Positions 1 through 8,414 of a stretch of DNA of 28,635 bases are shown piece after piece. The position numbers and the translations under genes are program-made. The notes under the pieces are model-generated. The model worked only from the letters and a program-made list of their open reading frames with translations. It had not been told where the DNA came from and searched no databases. The DNA is from DATCZB01 sp035513215 (lineage in GTDB: Bacteria > Pseudomonadota > Gammaproteobacteria > Steroidobacterales > Rariloculaceae). Each line of letters opens with the position of its first letter. Within the stretch, counting starts at the first letter, position 1. The stretch spans positions 1 to 28,635 of the forward strand of contig DATKCK010000063.1 of assembly GCA_035513215.1 (NCBI GenBank). Reading direction: 5' to 3'.

Positions 1-42
1 GCTAATAGTAGCGCGGGCCTTCGCAGAAGCGACGCCGGAGCA

Positions 43-402
43 TCACGCTACGGCGCGCAGATCGAAGTCTGCCTGGATCACGTCGTAGGGTGCGGTGATT
101 CCCGTCGGGCCGCGCAGCAGCAATCCCGTGGCACACAGCGTGTCTACATCGCCGTGCACCCGCTTGTAGTCGCGGCCCAGTCTGTCGGCCAGAACGCGCA
201 CTGACGGGGCCGCCTCTCGACGCACCTCGCGCAGCAACTCCAGTCGTTTCGGAGTAAGCGCGCTGAGCAGTGCCGGCAAATCCTCGAAGGTCAGGTGACG
301 CTCGCGGACCTTCTCTCCGCTCTCGAGCCGGCGCCAGGCCGACACGAAACGCCGACCCATATCTTCCGTCGTGCCCACATGCACATTCACTTTCCTGCTC
401 AT
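43..402 (-). CDS. tumA: TumA-like HTH antitoxin
   Basis: A 119-residue cytoplasmic protein that I read as the DNA-binding antitoxin of a TumE/TumA-type toxin-antitoxin pair. Residues about 50-95 look like a winged helix-turn-helix (LADRLGRDYKRVHGDVDTL), similar to small archaeal- and bacterial-type regulators found next to DUF6516/TumE toxins. Its ATG overlaps the toxin stop codon (ATGA, 399-402), so the two are translationally coupled with the toxin first. An AAGGAG Shine-Dalgarno sits 7 bases before this ATG, whereas the toxin has none, which could favour antitoxin synthesis. It probably autoregulates through the palindrome at 688-735. The family call rests on recalled sequence pattern and context; a generic MarR-like regulator is the alternative. 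Confidence 0.66.
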   Translation of the reverse strand: MSRKVNVHVGTTEDMGRRFVSAWRRLESGEKVRERHLTFEDLPALLSALTPKRLELLREVRREAAPSVRVLADRLGRDYKRVHGDVDTLCATGLLLRGPTGITAPYDVIQADFDLRAVA

Positions 403-689
403 GTTCGACTCCTTATTCGGCGTACTTCCGCAAGAAAATCTCCGATCAACTGCTCGACCGTCGTAAATCGATAAGGAGACTCCTCGCCCAAAAAGTGCCG
501 ATGGTCTCCCTTGCCGGGCTCATTGTCATACGCAACCAGCCGTTGCCCGGGATAGCCATAGAACAGGCTGTATTTCAGGCCGTGCTCACTGCCCACCACG
601 GGCTGCGCGAGGCGCCAAATCTTCATCTCGATGATCGCGCCGTCGGCGAGCACTTGCTTGTCATGAAATGCGAGCGTCGCCTTGGGCAT
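399..689 (-). CDS. tumE: TumE-like toxin (DUF6516 family)
   Basis: A 96-residue protein resembling the TumE/DUF6516 toxin family, usually encoded directly before an HTH antitoxin. Family-like features are an N-terminal beta-rich half (DGAIIEMKIWRL), the segment LKYSLFYGYPGQRLVAYDNE, the HRH of GDHRHF near the middle, and a C-terminal helix beginning TTVEQLIGDFLAEV. That helix pattern is common in small ribonuclease-like or translation-targeting toxins, but the biochemical activity is not clear from sequence. The start ATG (687-689) lies inside the left arm of a long palindrome and has no recognisable ribosome-binding site. It is the first gene of a two-gene operon with the HTH protein. Toxicity is inferred. 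Confidence 0.66.
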   Translation of the reverse strand: MPKATLAFHDKQVLADGAIIEMKIWRLAQPVVGSEHGLKYSLFYGYPGQRLVAYDNEPGKGDHRHFLGEESPYRFTTVEQLIGDFLAEVRRIRSRT

Positions 690-735
690 ATGGCGCAGGA
701 TGCCATAGCCGTTGCTATGGCATCAAGCGCCATAT
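688..735. promoter_or_regulatory. 48-bp nested palindrome, toxin-antitoxin operator
   Basis: Two inverted repeats share one centre (711.5). The inner arms are ATGCCATAGC (700-709) and GCTATGGCAT (714-723) around CGTT. The outer arms are ATATGGCGC (688-696) and GCGCCATAT (727-735). Only the 3-base links between them fail to pair. The left outer arm overlaps the tumE start codon. The right arm overlaps a candidate extended -10 on the minus strand (TGA then TATATG, 731-739). This fits an autorepression operator for the HTH antitoxin; in RNA the hairpin would also bury the tumE start. Confidence 0.72.
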
Positions 736-776
736 ATCACTGATTCAGCGGACTTCTCGAGTGAACGGTTTCCAGC

Positions 777-1919
777 CTAGCGAGTCTCCATACCCCGCGC
801 CGTCTCCTCGATCAGGTGCGCGACGACGGCGCGGCCGGCTTCGTCTTCGGTCTTGCCCTCGGAAATCAGGCGGGCGCGAAGCGCGAGCTGGCGATGCGCG
901 CTCGTGCCGCGCTTTAAGATCCTGCGCACGTGCAAAACCTCGTCGACGCAATCGAGCGCCTCGGCATCGTCGCGGACGAGGTCGATGAGCTCCTCGTAGA
1001 GCTGGGCGCAGGGGACGACGTTGCCGCGGCCGAGGTCGATCAGGCCCTTGTCGAAGCTGTAGCGCATCGCGCGCCAGCGGTTCTCGCCGATCAGCATCGG
1101 CGGATAGCTGCGCCAGCGGCGGTTGCCGGCGCGCAGGCGCCACAGCATGCGCATGATGCATTGCACGAGCGCTGCCAGGCAGACGGCGTCTTCGATATCG
1201 GTGCAGACGTCCATGATGCGCGTCTCGAGCGTCGGGTAGCGGCCGCTCGGGCGAATGTCCCACCAGATGTGCGTCGAGTCCTCGATGAGACCGGCCTTCA
1301 CCAGGACGCCGACGAGCCGCTCGAACTCGGCGAAGCTCGTGAAGCGCTCGGGCTGCCCGGTCCGCGGCAAGGTGTCGAAGACCGTGATGCGATACGACTT
1401 GAGCCCCGTGTCGAGGCCTTCCCAGAACGGCGACGAGGTCGAGAGCGCAAGCAGGTGCGGCAGGAAGTAGCTCGCCTGGTTCATCAGATCGATCCGAAGC
1501 TCGTCTTCCTCGATCCCGACGTGAACGTGCATGCCGCAGATCAAAAGCCGGTTCGCCGTCGCCTGGAATTCCTCGGACAGCGCGTCGTAACGCGAGCGCG
1601 CCGTGTGCTTTTGCGCCTGCCAGTGCGCGAACGGGTGCGTCGAGACGGCGATCGCCGCGAGCCCGTGGCGGGCCGCGACCTCGATGACGGCGTGACGGAG
1701 CACTTTCAGCGACTCGCGAACCTCGGCAACGTTGCGGCAGATCCGCGTGCCGATCTCGATCTGCGAGCGCAGAAACTCGGGCTTGACCTGTTGCCCTTCC
1801 GCCAGCGCCTCGCATTGCTTAAGCATCTGCCCCGGCAGCTTGTCGACGAGATCGCCGGTGGTCGGGTCGACGAGAAGATACTCCTCCTCGACGCCGAGCG
1901 TGAACGAAGGCTCCTTCAC
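777..1919 (-). CDS. ybdK: YbdK-type carboxylate-amine ligase (GCS2 family)
   Basis: A 380-residue, full-length member of the glutamate-cysteine ligase type 2 (YbdK/EgtA-like) family, which couples a carboxylate such as glutamate to an amine using ATP. Visible family signatures are LGVEEEYLLVD (residues 8-18, with metal/ATP-binding glutamates), SQIEIGT (52-58), HVHVGIEED (131-139) and the basic stretch SYRITVFDTLPRTG near the middle. The GTG start is chosen because it begins right before the first motif and has AGGG about 10 bases upstream. It lies 49 bases downstream of an N-formylglutamate amidohydrolase; this pairing recurs in proteobacteria and suggests chemistry on glutamyl or small-peptide substrates. 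The true substrate is unknown, and members often have only weak gamma-glutamyl-cysteine ligase activity. Confidence 0.9.
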   Translation of the reverse strand: MKEPSFTLGVEEEYLLVDPTTGDLVDKLPGQMLKQCEALAEGQQVKPEFLRSQIEIGTRICRNVAEVRESLKVLRHAVIEVAARHGLAAIAVSTHPFAHWQAQKHTARSRYDALSEEFQATANRLLICGMHVHVGIEEDELRIDLMNQASYFLPHLLALSTSSPFWEGLDTGLKSYRITVFDTLPRTGQPERFTSFAEFERLVGVLVKAGLIEDSTHIWWDIRPSGRYPTLETRIMDVCTDIEDAVCLAALVQCIMRMLWRLRAGNRRWRSYPPMLIGENRWRAMRYSFDKGLIDLGRGNVVPCAQLYEELIDLVRDDAEALDCVDEVLHVRRILKRGTSAHRQLALRARLISEGKTEDEAGRAVVAHLIEETARGMETR

Positions 1920-1968
1920 GCCGCTACCCTGCTCATGCTGCCGCCAGTTTCATGCCGTCGCTGCTCCT

Positions 1969-2817
1969 TCATCCCGCGGTCTCCTTCCTATTGCCGGCCG
2001 TGATCGGATTGACGGCCGAAAGCGGCGCGTAGATCGAATCGTCGGCGAGGATGCGCTCGAGCACATCCCCGAGAATGCCGGCCCAGCGTTGCTGCCCCGC
2101 CGCGTCGGCGATCAGGTCCTGACGGAGCTCGATGCCGACGTGCGCGAGGCCCTTCGTCTCAGCATGCACGTCGATCGAGTAGTCGGCCGTGTGCCGGCCG
2201 GAATACGGCTCGTTATCGCCGATCACGAAGGCGCCATCGGCGCGCAAAGCGGCGAGTAGTGGCACGGCGACGCGCGGGTCGCGGTCCCAGAGCACGCCGG
2301 CATGCCAGGGCCGTGGCGTGCCGTGAAAGCGCGGCGTGAAGCTGTGAACGCCGATGAAGACCGGCAGGCCGCCGCTCGCGCTGCGGCGCTCGATCTGCGC
2401 CTCGATCGCATCGTGATAGGGCGCATGAAAGGCGAGCCCGCGGGCATCGCGCTCGGCCTGGGTCAGACCCAGATTGCCGGGTATCAGCACGCCGTCGCTG
2501 ATCGGCGGGATCACGGTCGCATCGCCGGGGCGGCGGTTCAGATCGATGACGAGGCGCGAATAGCTCGCAAGCACCGCATCGGCCGCGAAGCGCTCGCGCA
2601 GGGCGAGCGTGACGGCGCCCGCGCCGATGTCCCACGCGATGTGATCGTCGAGATAGCGATCGTCGATGCCGAGCCGGCCGAGCGCCGCCGGGAAGCGATT
2701 GCTCGCATGGTCGCAGACGAAGATGACGCGCGTGCCGCGCTCGCCCTCGATGAGCTCGAACGGCGGCGGCTCATCGGCGCCAATGAGTTCCGATCGGGCC
2801 AGCGCGGGACCGTTCAG
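1969..2817 (-). CDS. N-formylglutamate amidohydrolase family protein, non-AUG start
   Basis: A zinc amidohydrolase-like protein of the N-formylglutamate deformylase family (HutG/FGase fold). The shortest start (GTG at 2574) would give 201 residues and lose the conserved N-terminal third. Translation of 2575-2817 in the same frame shows the family core VIFVCDHASNRFP, then LDDHIAWDIGAG, then YSRLVIDLNRRPGD, IPPISDGVLIPGN, FIGVHSFTPRF and ELRQDLIAD. No ATG, GTG or TTG precedes that core. The likeliest start is CTG at 2817, which overlaps the TGA of the preceding gene as CTGA, the 4-bp pattern used repeatedly in this window; this gives 282 residues. CTG at 2802 or ATT at 2784 are alternatives. 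Co-directional with the YbdK-type ligase. Family confidence is high, exact start low. Confidence 0.82.
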   Translation of the reverse strand: MNGPALARSELIGADEPPPFELIEGERGTRVIFVCDHASNRFPAALGRLGIDDRYLDDHIAWDIGAGAVTLALRERFAADAVLASYSRLVIDLNRRPGDATVIPPISDGVLIPGNLGLTQAERDARGLAFHAPYHDAIEAQIERRSASGGLPVFIGVHSFTPRFHGTPRPWHAGVLWDRDPRVAVPLLAALRADGAFVIGDNEPYSGRHTADYSIDVHAETKGLAHVGIELRQDLIADAAGQQRWAGILGDVLERILADDSIYAPLSAVNPITAGNRKETAG

Positions 2818-3356
2818 CGGACGGTTTCGACGGCCCCGAAGGAATGCAGGCCTTCCTCGGCGTCGCCGGCGGCTTCGTCGTCGGACTGCGGAAGCTCCGA
2901 TCCCGGCAGCCTGATCGGCACGGCGATGCTTCGGGTCTGCGGCATGCCGTCGACGACGGCCGTCACCGTGACGCTGAGATAGTGCGTCCGATCGAGCAGC
3001 GGCAGGACGGTCACGGCCACGTCCGCGCCCTCGCCGGCCCTGAGCGTGCCGATCCCGAGCGAATCGACAGGATCGATCATCGCGAGCGGGTCGTCGGCAT
3101 CGAAGCGAAGGTTGACGCCGGTCATCTCGCCTTCGGCCGCGATCGACAGGATCACCTCGACGGGCTGGCCGAGCGCGGGCTCGGTCGCCAGCCGATGCGT
3201 GATCGCGATCGGCGGCGTCGGCTTCGGCGTCACTGCAGTCGCCGGCTCGCCGCGCACCGGCTTGGCCGTCCCGGCCAGCGGCCAGGCCGCCACGAGCGCC
3301 GCGAGCGCGAGCGCCGAGCCGATTCTGCGTGGCCGTCTTGTCGTCATGCGATTCAT
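2814..3356 (-). CDS. Secreted beta-rich protein of unknown function
   Basis: 180 residues, not recognised as a named family. The N-terminus is a typical Sec signal: several arginines, then a hydrophobic run ALALAALVAAWPLAG, with a probable cleavage after AGTA near residue 31. The mature part is predominantly beta strand (PVEVILSIAAEGEMTG; DVAVTVLPLL; LSVTVTAVVDG), compatible with an immunoglobulin-like or CARDB-like sandwich. The acidic C-terminal tail (QSDDEAAGDAEEG) is probably disordered. Its ATG overlaps the stop of the zinc-protease-like lipoprotein gene (ATGA, 3353-3356), so the two are probably made together in the envelope. A partner, adaptor or inhibitor role is possible but not shown. 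Confidence 0.75.
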   Translation of the reverse strand: MNRMTTRRPRRIGSALALAALVAAWPLAGTAKPVRGEPATAVTPKPTPPIAITHRLATEPALGQPVEVILSIAAEGEMTGVNLRFDADDPLAMIDPVDSLGIGTLRAGEGADVAVTVLPLLDRTHYLSVTVTAVVDGMPQTRSIAVPIRLPGSELPQSDDEAAGDAEEGLHSFGAVETVR

Positions 3357-5104
3357 GGCTGTTCCACCGTCACATCGAAACAGGTTCTGCCGATCGGCGG
3401 GTATTCCTCGTCGTCACCGGCATTCGTGTTGGTCCATTCGTAAACCTCGAGCACGTGCTCCTCGGACGGCAGCGATACCGTCGCGGCCTCGAGACAGTCG
3501 CCCGGCATCCAGGCCCCACCGCCGACGTCCTGGCAGGCCGCGGTCGGCGCGCCTTCGGCGACGGCCACCGGTCCCGCGCGATGAATCCAGAAGTCCGGAT
3601 CCGCGAACTCGCCCGACGGGATGCTCGTCGCCCGAACCGTGATCGTAACACTGCCCGCCGCCTGCGGGGTAAACCTGAGGTAGCGGCGCGACGCGAGCTT
3701 GTTCGTCGACCCGGTCACGGGGCTCGTGTAGTCGTCGCTGCTGCAAACATTGACCGTCGCGCCGACGGCGATCGCCGTGTAGACCGGCACGACGTCAGGC
3801 CCGCCGGCGTCGTTCGTCTCGCCGGCGCCGAAGTCGCCGGTCACCGAATCGATCGACTGACCGGCCGCGAGCTGGTCGAGCAGCGGCCCGTCGCCCGGGT
3901 GGGCGCTCTTGATGGCGTCATAAAATGGAAAAATCGACGTCAGGGCCGGCGTCGTCGCGACCGCTCCCGTCATCGCACCCCAGACGCCGGCAAACGGATA
4001 GATCAACCCGTCGTTCGGCTCGGAGCCGGAATCGACGAGATCGTAAATCAGCTCGAGCACCGACTGCTCGGAGTACCAGCCACGCGCCGAATTCGAGCCG
4101 GCCGACTCCGTGTTGAAGCGGAACGCGAACTGCTGAAGGGAGCCCTGGCTGTCGCGGTAGTCCGGATTGCCGAGCGCGAGCGCGGCGAACGCCGTCGCCC
4201 AGCCTTCTGAGAACGCGACACGCATGTCGAGGCGGTCGGTCAGCGCGTGCGGCCCGCCGATGCTGTCGCTGCGCGCGAACTCGCGCTCGAGATAGTGCGC
4301 GAACTCGTGCAGGATCACGTGACGATCGTATTCCTCAGTGTCCTGGTTCTCGGCGCCGAGCAGGTAAATGCCGTTCGTGCCGATCGTCGCGTTGACCGAG
4401 TAAAGGCTCGTGCCGATCTCGCCGGTTTCCGGATTCGGGTTGCCGTCGGCGCCGAAGACCGGTCGATTATCGGGACTCCAGTGAATCGAAAGCGGCGGGA
4501 AATCGATTGCGGGATCCGCCGTGACGAGGAACGCCGCGCCCTCGTAGATCGTGTCGAGAATCGCGAACGGCGCCGCGGCACGCTCGTTGCCGTAACCGGT
4601 GTTGGTCCAGCCCGAATCGGCATGCAGGTCGCGCTCGCTGTTCGTCGTCCCGCTCGAGGCGACCGCGCCGTCAAGCGTATAGAGCGCGTTGCCGTCCGTG
4701 TTGTCGACGACACGAAAGTCCCAGCCCGGCGTGCCGGTCCGAACCGATTCGGCGCGAACGCGAACGAAGCCCGACCGATCCGCATCGACGATCAGGCTGT
4801 AGTCACCGTTGACGTCGGTTTGCGTCGACGCGAGCACGGTGCCGCCGTCGACGAACTCAACGGTGACGAGCCGCGCGGACCTTTGCTCGGTCTGGCTGTA
4901 GTCGAGCCCAAACGGGCTGCTGATCCAGTGCGGCACGAAGTCGTAAGTAACCTGCCCTGAGATCGCGACCTGGCCCGGCCCCGGCACGGGAGCGGGCGCA
5001 GGCCCCGGCGGAGCCGGCGCCGGGCTGCCGCCCCCGCCGCCGCCGCAGCCTGCCACCAACAGGCAGGCTACGATCGCGACGGCCCGTCCCACTTCGGGCT
5101 TCAT
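3353..5104 (-). CDS. Predicted zinc metalloprotease lipoprotein
   Basis: A predicted outer-membrane or surface lipoprotein of 583 residues from the ATG at 5104. This start places a compact signal peptide directly before the lipobox LVAGC (Cys20); upstream starts as far as 5191 add an uncharged non-signal extension. The lipobox cysteine is followed by six glycines and a Pro/Ala/Gly linker, typical of surface-tethered lipoproteins. Next comes a carboxypeptidase-regulatory-like beta domain (about residues 45-120, with DVNGDYSLIVDADRSG). The catalytic-like core has HEFAH (residues 266-270) followed about 30 residues later by FSEGWATAFA, whose glutamate (E300) could be the third zinc ligand, as in gluzincins. 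The C-terminal region is beta-rich (YLRFTPQAAGSVTITVRA). The family is not identified. It is the first gene of the run that continues to the YbdK-type ligase. Confidence 0.8.
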   Translation of the reverse strand: MKPEVGRAVAIVACLLVAGCGGGGGGSPAPAPPGPAPAPVPGPGQVAISGQVTYDFVPHWISSPFGLDYSQTEQRSARLVTVEFVDGGTVLASTQTDVNGDYSLIVDADRSGFVRVRAESVRTGTPGWDFRVVDNTDGNALYTLDGAVASSGTTNSERDLHADSGWTNTGYGNERAAAPFAILDTIYEGAAFLVTADPAIDFPPLSIHWSPDNRPVFGADGNPNPETGEIGTSLYSVNATIGTNGIYLLGAENQDTEEYDRHVILHEFAHYLEREFARSDSIGGPHALTDRLDMRVAFSEGWATAFAALALGNPDYRDSQGSLQQFAFRFNTESAGSNSARGWYSEQSVLELIYDLVDSGSEPNDGLIYPFAGVWGAMTGAVATTPALTSIFPFYDAIKSAHPGDGPLLDQLAAGQSIDSVTGDFGAGETNDAGGPDVVPVYTAIAVGATVNVCSSDDYTSPVTGSTNKLASRRYLRFTPQAAGSVTITVRATSIPSGEFADPDFWIHRAGPVAVAEGAPTAACQDVGGGAWMPGDCLEAATVSLPSEEHVLEVYEWTNTNAGDDEEYPPIGRTCFDVTVEQP

Positions 5105-5270
5105 CTGCGCCATCCGCACCACTTGTACCGTCCTTGAACTCAGCATGACTATAACGCCTGAACCCGCCCTGAAGCGCCAACCTGTTCCCAAAATGCGACT
5201 GGCATCCCGGTGCCCCGACTGGCAACTGGTAGACTCGGTAAGAATTATGTCAGTCGGAGACCGGGTGTAG

Positions 5271-6290
5271 ATGAGGAAGCACGCGATTCTCGTGACCGGC
5301 GGCGCCGGTTACATCGGCTCGCATGTCGCGCGGCAGCTCGGCGAGGCCGGCGAGACCGTCGTCGTGCTCGACGACCTCTCGACCGGATTCCGCCAGGCCG
5401 TGCTTTACGGCGACCTGATCGTCGGCAATACCGGCGATGCCGAGTGCCTCAAGCGGCTCTTCTCCGACTACGACATCGACACCGTCATGCATTTCGCGGC
5501 GCACACGATCGTGCCCGAGTCCGTCGCCGACCCGCTCAAGTACTACCGCAACAACACGGCCGCGAGCCGGACGCTGCTCGAGTGGTGCCTGAAGTCGGAC
5601 GTTCGTCACTTCGTGTTCTCGTCGACGGCCGCCGTCTACGGCATCCCCGACGGCGGCATCGCAGCGGAAGACTCGCCGACGCAGCCGATCAACCCTTACG
5701 GCACGTCGAAGCTGATGACCGAGCTGATGCTGCGCGACGTCGCCGAAGTCAATCCGCTGAACTACGTCGCGCTTCGTTACTTCAACGTCGCAGGCTCCGA
5801 CCCTGAATGCCGCATCGGCCAGTCGACGCCGAAGGCGACGCTGTTGACGAAGGTGGCCTGCGAGGTCGCGGTCGGCAAGCGCAAGGAGGTTCTGATCTTC
5901 GGCACCGATTACGACACGCCCGACGGCACGGGCGTTCGCGATTACATTCACGTCGAAGATCTCGCGAGCGCGCATCTCGCGGCGCTCGAGCATCTGCGGC
6001 GGGGCGGCGAATCGACGGTGCTGAACGCGGGCTACGGCCACGGCTATAGCGTCCGCGAGGTCATCGCGATGGTCGAGAAAGTCGCCGGCCACGAGATCGC
6101 CAAGCGCGAGGCCGAGCGGCGCGCGGGCGACCCGCCGACGCTCGTCGCGGCCGTCGGCAGGATCCACGAGACGCTCGACTGGACACCGCGCTACGACGAT
6201 CTCGAAAAGATCTGCGCGAGCTCGCTGGCCTGGGAACGCGAGCTTGCCGCCGGCCGCTGGCAGGAAGCGGCCGCCGAAACGGGCACCTAG
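5271..6290 (+). CDS. galE: UDP-glucose 4-epimerase
   Basis: A 339-residue extended short-chain dehydrogenase that interconverts UDP-glucose and UDP-galactose in the cytoplasm, supplying galactose for surface polysaccharides. The NAD-binding motif GGAGYIG is at 10-16. The catalytic elements are SST (117-119) and YGTSK (Y143, K147). GalE-type signatures LRYFNVAGSDP and GVRDYIHVEDLA follow, with LNAGYGHGYSVREVI and the C-terminal RRAGDPPTLVA. Full length for the family. A GGAG-like ribosome-binding site lies about 13 bases upstream. It diverges from the lipoprotein gene and ends 9 bases before the sensor kinase. Sensor and epimerase may share a transcript, because no terminator is visible between them. 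Confidence 0.95.
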   Translation: MRKHAILVTGGAGYIGSHVARQLGEAGETVVVLDDLSTGFRQAVLYGDLIVGNTGDAECLKRLFSDYDIDTVMHFAAHTIVPESVADPLKYYRNNTAASRTLLEWCLKSDVRHFVFSSTAAVYGIPDGGIAAEDSPTQPINPYGTSKLMTELMLRDVAEVNPLNYVALRYFNVAGSDPECRIGQSTPKATLLTKVACEVAVGKRKEVLIFGTDYDTPDGTGVRDYIHVEDLASAHLAALEHLRRGGESTVLNAGYGHGYSVREVIAMVEKVAGHEIAKREAERRAGDPPTLVAAVGRIHETLDWTPRYDDLEKICASSLAWERELAAGRWQEAAAETGT

Positions 6291-6294
6291 GAGG
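6289..6294 (+). promoter_or_regulatory. Strong ribosome-binding site deciding a TTG start
   Basis: AGGAGG, a perfect Shine-Dalgarno, overlaps the galE stop codon (TAG, 6288-6290) and sits 5 bases before TTG at 6300. This fixes the kinase start and suggests translational coupling from galE into the kinase. Confidence 0.8.
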
Positions 6295-6299
6295 TCACG

Positions 6300-7784
6300 T
6301 TGCGCATCGGGCGACCACGGACGCTGCTTAGCCTGATCCTGGTCGGGCTCGGCCTGGTCGTATTGCCGCTTCTGCTCGCCGTCGGCAACGCCGTGTTCGA
6401 GCTCAACGATCTGATGGAGCAAAGCCGGCTCACGGTCAACGCGAGCCGCGATTCGACGCGTGCCAACGAGCGCGTCTCGCAGTCCCTGACGAACTTGCGG
6501 CGCCAGGCCGGGCAATACATTGCACTCAAGGAGGCCAATCCCGACGAGGCGGCGGACGCCTACAACCGCTATCGCGCCCAGACCGAAAGCCTGTCACTGA
6601 GTCTCGCCGAGCTCGCCCGCCTCGAGCATCCGACGACCGTCGACGATCAGCTCGATGTCGTCTTCACGCAGCTCGCCGCGCTCAGCGCATTGCTGACGGC
6701 ACCCGGCACGACGATCGACGACATCAACGAGAACGTCGACGTGATGGCAACAGCGGCGGCGACAATCCGGACGAGCATGCGCGACGACATCGACGATCGT
6801 CTCAGCGCTCTCGAGAGCGATACGCGCGCCACGCAAACGACGCTGTTCTGGCAGACCGCGGCGCTGATCCCGGGAACCCTGGTCCTCGTGCTGTTCTTCG
6901 TTCTGCTCGTCGGCCGCCCGATGCGGCAGATCGACCGCGCGATCCGCGAGCTCGGCAGGGGCGACGTCGGCCACCCGATCACGGTCTCGGGACCGGCCGA
7001 CCTCGAGACGCTCGGCCGCCAGCTCGAGTGGCTCAGGATCAGGCTCGCCGAATCGAGCGCGGAGAAGAACAAGTTCCTGAGGCACATGTCGCACGAGCTC
7101 AAGACGCCGCTCGCGAACATCCGCGAAGGCACGGAGCTTTTGCTCGACGGCGCCGTCGGCACGCTCGACCGGCAGCAGCAGGAGGTCACGGGGATACTGC
7201 GCGAGAACAGCGTCAAGCTCCAGCGGCTGATCGAGAACCTGCTGACGTTCAGCGCCTGGCAGGCCAAGACGGCCTCGCTCGACATCACGCAGTTCGAGCT
7301 GAAGCCACTCGTCTTCGGCACGCTGAGCCAGCACCGGCTCGTGATCGCCAATCGCGGGATCAAGCTCGACCTCGACATCGCGCCGATCGGCGTGCGCGCC
7401 GACGAAGGCAAGCTCAGGCTCGTGCTCGAGAACCTGCTCTCCAATGCGATCAAGTTCACGCCCGAGCAAGGCACGATCGCGATCAAGGCCGGCATGGACG
7501 GCAGCGACCTCGTGATCGACGTCGCAGACTCGGGTCCTGGCATCGCGCCCGAAGACCGTGGCCGGATCTTCGAGGCCTTTTATCAGGGCAGGCGCCTTCA
7601 GGACGGGCCGGTCGGCGGAACCGGCATCGGGCTCTCGGTCGTGCACGAGTGCGTTCTGGCGCACGGCGGCACGATCGATCTCGTCGCAGACTCGGGATCC
7701 CGCTTCGACGGCGCGCATTTCGTCGTCAGGCTGCCGCTGCGCCGCGCCGACGACCGGCTGCGACTGGCGGTGGCCAATGGCTAG
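6300..7784 (+). CDS. glrK: GlrK/QseE-type sensor histidine kinase
   Basis: A 494-residue membrane sensor kinase. TM1 is about residues 9-29, followed by a periplasmic helical region (30-180), TM2 about 185-204, and a HAMP segment to about 250. The dimerisation/phosphoacceptor box is RHMSHELKTPLANI with His265. The ATPase domain has an N box (NLLSNAIKFTP, 378-388), G1 (DSGPGIA, 410-416) and G2 (GGTGIGLS, 439-446), so all catalytic motifs are intact. It starts at TTG behind a perfect AGGAGG. It overlaps the QseG-like lipoprotein gene (ATG 7777, stop 7784), and a sigma-54 response regulator follows, the layout of enterobacterial glrK-qseG-glrR. By analogy it senses envelope state and phosphorylates the regulator at 8415-9779. 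The signal is unknown. Confidence 0.88.
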   Translation: MRIGRPRTLLSLILVGLGLVVLPLLLAVGNAVFELNDLMEQSRLTVNASRDSTRANERVSQSLTNLRRQAGQYIALKEANPDEAADAYNRYRAQTESLSLSLAELARLEHPTTVDDQLDVVFTQLAALSALLTAPGTTIDDINENVDVMATAAATIRTSMRDDIDDRLSALESDTRATQTTLFWQTAALIPGTLVLVLFFVLLVGRPMRQIDRAIRELGRGDVGHPITVSGPADLETLGRQLEWLRIRLAESSAEKNKFLRHMSHELKTPLANIREGTELLLDGAVGTLDRQQQEVTGILRENSVKLQRLIENLLTFSAWQAKTASLDITQFELKPLVFGTLSQHRLVIANRGIKLDLDIAPIGVRADEGKLRLVLENLLSNAIKFTPEQGTIAIKAGMDGSDLVIDVADSGPGIAPEDRGRIFEAFYQGRRLQDGPVGGTGIGLSVVHECVLAHGGTIDLVADSGSRFDGAHFVVRLPLRRADDRLRLAVANG

Positions 7785-8414
7785 GGCTGCCTGGACGATT
7801 CTCGCTCTGATGACGCTGGCCGGCTGCGCGTCGTCAGGCACGGTCTTCGGCGGCGCGCGCGACGACGGCGCGGACCCGAGCTCCCAGAGCGCTTCGGCGC
7901 GCGAGCTGTCGCCGATCGACACGGGCGGGCTCGCGGCCTATCTCCAGACCCTGCGCGAGCTGATCGAGGGCGACTCTCTGACCCAGGCTCGGATTTTCAA
8001 CGAGCTCGAGGACGCGGCCGAGTTCGCGCCGACAAAAATGAACCGCCTGCTCTACGCGCTCGCGCTGTCGGTGCCGGGCCACCCGGGCACCGACCCCGCG
8101 GCCGGAGCCGAGAGACTGCGCGCGCTGGTCGCCGCCGGCGACACGCTGACGCCGCAAGAGCGTATCCTTGCGCGAATTCTGTTGCAGTCGGCTAACCGGC
8201 TCGACGTACTGCAAACGGCCGCGCTCGGATCCGAGCAACGCCTCGCCGGCGCCATCGCCGACCGCGAAGCCGAGCTCAACGCCGAGCACACCGCCGAGCT
8301 CGAACGCGCGCTCGCCGAGAACGAGGCGCTGAGACGCGAGCTCGAATCTGCCACCGCGATGCTCGACGCGATCACGAACATCGAGCGTTCGATCAGTGAG
8401 AGAGAAGAACCGTA

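Noticed and set aside
930..2003. Long plus-strand open frame opposite the YbdK-type ligase, and similar long frames opposite or out of phase with most genes
   Set aside because: They are a by-product of high-GC codon bias: Arg/Ala-rich, low-complexity translations with no family motif, while the opposite frame has clear conserved motifs.
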